Shown here piece by piece: positions 62,465 to 64,000 of a stretch of DNA of 64,000 nucleotides. The position numbers and the translations under genes were made by a program. A model generated the notes under the pieces. The model saw only the letters and a list, made by a program, of their open reading frames with translations. It was not told the DNA's origin and ran no database searches. Origin of the DNA: Bdellovibrionia bacterium (GTDB lineage: Bacteria; Bdellovibrionota; Bdellovibrionia; Bdellovibrionales; JAUICD01). Position 1 is the stretch's first letter, and each line of letters starts with the position of its first letter. The DNA lies in contig JAUICD010000008.1 of assembly GCA_030427965.1 (NCBI GenBank), forward strand, positions 1-64,000. Direction: 5' to 3'.

Positions 62465-64000
62465 ATGAAAAGCTTTGTTAAGTATCTGTTGGTCTTCTTC
62501 TCACTTGAACATGCGTCTGCTAACTTCAATTCTCAAGTATTAAGATCTTCTAATAATTTCACCTATGTTCTGCTTGAAGACTCACTCAGCAATCAAATTT
62601 TAAATGAAAAATTATGGGAAAATCACGGTCCACTTTTCAATGTTCAATTTAATACAGTCACCTCCCCTGTGATACAAATAGACGCACGTGAGGAAGAGAA
62701 AAGAGATATAATAAAAAAAATTTCGACTATTGATATTCTAGGTCATTGGTCTGCAGGGAAAAGACTAGGTACATCTGCAGATATTTCGTTCAATTCGGTT
62801 CAGTTAAATGACGGGGAAGTCTTTGGTCTTGGGGATCTTAGGCTTCAGGTAGAGTATGAGCTCTACAATAGACTAAGTGACCCTTTGGGAGTGTCTGTTG
62901 TGGGTGATCTCTATTTTCCCACAGGAAATATAGATGCGTATTTATCAAATGACTCACTTGGGACAGGGCTTACGCTTGTTGGGGAACAAAATCTAAAAGT
63001 ACTCACGGCCTCTTTAAATATTGGATATGCCTATGTTGGAGATGTGGTATTCAAAAACCTGGATTATTCCACTCAATTTCGTGTTGGGGGTGGAATGCAT
63101 GTCCCTTTAAGCAAGAAGTTTTCAATGAATCTGGAAAACTACAATCTATTTCTTCCCAATAGTGATTTTGCAACAGGAGCCAGTGAATTCTATCTTGGAG
63201 GACAGTATGCGTTGGCTTATAACGGTAAATTTAATTTTGGAACAAGTTTATCTAATTTTGATGAAGATGGAGAGTCTGATTTTAGAGTTTTGATGGGCAT
63301 AAAGTTTATGCCGTGGATTGAAGAGCCTCAGAAAGAGCCACTCAAAGAAACTGTTACAATTGTTAAAACAATTAGGCAGTGTGGTCCGGAGAGATTTCAA
63401 CAAACCTTTAGTGCGCGGTCGTTGTTGTTTAGAGAGTTAAAAACACATAAAAACTTACCCTATATCTCGACGCTCAAAAATCAAATTGCAATCAAACAAA
63501 TCGGCCATATGACAGGAATGCAAGACGGAATCCCCTATATTAAAAACACGCAGATACTATTTGCGACAGACTTAACGGGCCTGCCATCTTTTGACTCGGT
63601 GATTTCAATAGATTCTCTTTTTATGAAAATGGATGTTAGGAAAGTTTCAAAAGACATCTCAACTGATACTGAAATTTTTTGCATTCTAAATCACAGCGTA
63701 TGTTCCGGGGAGCTTTTCCATAAATCTTCTTGGAGAGAAAACATAAATCAAGAATTTTTTCAGGGCAAAGAAACGCCTAACGATTACTTTACAAAGAAAT
63801 TTACAGAAGAGGCGTTGAAGATTGCGAATAAAGAAAAAGTATTTGCAGCAGATCTCACACTAGATTTAAAAAAAATCATAGATAGCTCTACATTAAAAGA
63901 CTTGAAATCTCTTTTGTATCCCAAAAATAAAAAAACAGAAGTTCTATATTTTCTTGTTGCCGATGATACTTATGTCTCAAATGACACTTATCTTGATATT
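62465..64000 (+). CDS. Outer-membrane beta-barrel protein, 3' end outside the window
   Basis: A frame of 512 codons from the ATG at 62465 stays open to the window end. A signal peptide (about 1-19, SLEHASA) is followed by N-terminal barrel-like strands (GDLRLQVEYELYNRLSD, TASLNIGYAYVGDVVFKN, EFYLGGQYALAYNGKFNFG) to about residue 285. A second soluble region with PWIEEPQKEPLKETVTIVKT follows, as in OmpA-like proteins with a barrel plus periplasmic part. Without its C-terminus the family cannot be fixed. Confidence 0.7.
   Translation, partial: MKSFVKYLLVFFSLEHASANFNSQVLRSSNNFTYVLLEDSLSNQILNEKLWENHGPLFNVQFNTVTSPVIQIDAREEEKRDIIKKISTIDILGHWSAGKRLGTSADISFNSVQLNDGEVFGLGDLRLQVEYELYNRLSDPLGVSVVGDLYFPTGNIDAYLSNDSLGTGLTLVGEQNLKVLTASLNIGYAYVGDVVFKNLDYSTQFRVGGGMHVPLSKKFSMNLENYNLFLPNSDFATGASEFYLGGQYALAYNGKFNFGTSLSNFDEDGESDFRVLMGIKFMPWIEEPQKEPLKETVTIVKTIRQCGPERFQQTFSARSLLFRELKTHKNLPYISTLKNQIAIKQIGHMTGMQDGIPYIKNTQILFATDLTGLPSFDSVISIDSLFMKMDVRKVSKDISTDTEIFCILNHSVCSGELFHKSSWRENINQEFFQGKETPNDYFTKKFTEEALKIANKEKVFAADLTLDLKKIIDSSTLKDLKSLLYPKNKKTEVLYFLVADDTYVSNDTYLDI

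Overview
The window looks like chromosomal DNA of a Gram-negative bacterium with moderately low GC. The mix suggests the Bdellovibrionota (Bdellovibrio/Bacteriovorax-like): outer-membrane genes (MCE/Mla, Tol), an S74 fibre-like surface protein with many 'VGIGT..P' repeats, a lysine-rich histone-H1-like protein, many lipoproteins, two unfused ArsA-type ATPases and a complete SUF operon. This placement is inference from gene content; no rRNA is present. Gene density is high and no gene-free stretch exceeds about 300 bases. Three AGCCGAT-type boxes lie directly before large surface or secreted protein genes and resemble sigma-28 (FliA) -10 elements.

Layout. 1-1740: end of an MlaE-type permease, an MlaD-type protein and a small beta-barrel protein. 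1852-3835: histone-like protein, diverging from an orphan TadB/TadC-like pair and a small secreted protein. 3986-5931: Ser/Thr kinase with a membrane anchor and PEGA-like tail, then UppP. 6180-10244: an accessory-looking stretch with an XRE regulator, a MerR remnant, a GNAT, a PDZ protein, a cystathionine synthase/lyase with a structured leader, tRNA-Phe and a HigB toxin remnant. 10244-14407: S74 surface protein and a lipoprotein. 14593-17303: DusB and an ABC-2 exporter. 17199-24503 (minus strand): transglycosylase, SDR epimerase, PAP2 phosphatase, cyclophilin, TolB-TolA-TolR-TolQ and GlpQ. 24718-30358: rrf2/iscR-like, sufB, sufC, sufD, sufS, nfu. 30385-32657: two lipoproteins, one with a gluzincin signature. 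32746-37014: small conserved protein, FtsE, FtsX, EnvC-like protein, CtpA. 37105-38433: trigger factor. 38553-43629: two ArsA-like ATPases, TPR lipoprotein, CysZ-like protein, GshA. 43707-46630: surface protein, SufE and a membrane-anchored protein. 46620-52775: PepA, then clpP, clpX, lon. 52791-52885: a perfect 36-bp-arm inverted repeat. 53056-58955: TPR/winged-helix regulator, secreted protein, class V aminotransferase, membrane protein plus phosphoethanolamine transferase, small CxC protein. 59121-64000: tRNA-Val, a two-gene remnant, a secreted protein, a delta-60 repeat lipoprotein, and a truncated beta-barrel gene running off the end.

The core is envelope biology: peptidoglycan synthesis and lipid recycling (UppP, PAP2, transglycosylase), division (FtsEX-EnvC), envelope spanning (Tol), lipid transport (MCE) and proteostasis (trigger factor, ClpXP, Lon, CtpA). 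It is combined with Fe-S assembly (SUF plus a detached SufE) and thiol synthesis (GshA, cystathionine enzyme). Mobile or degraded gene traces sit next to both tRNA genes and beside the XRE gene. No intact mobile element, prophage or CRISPR array was seen.
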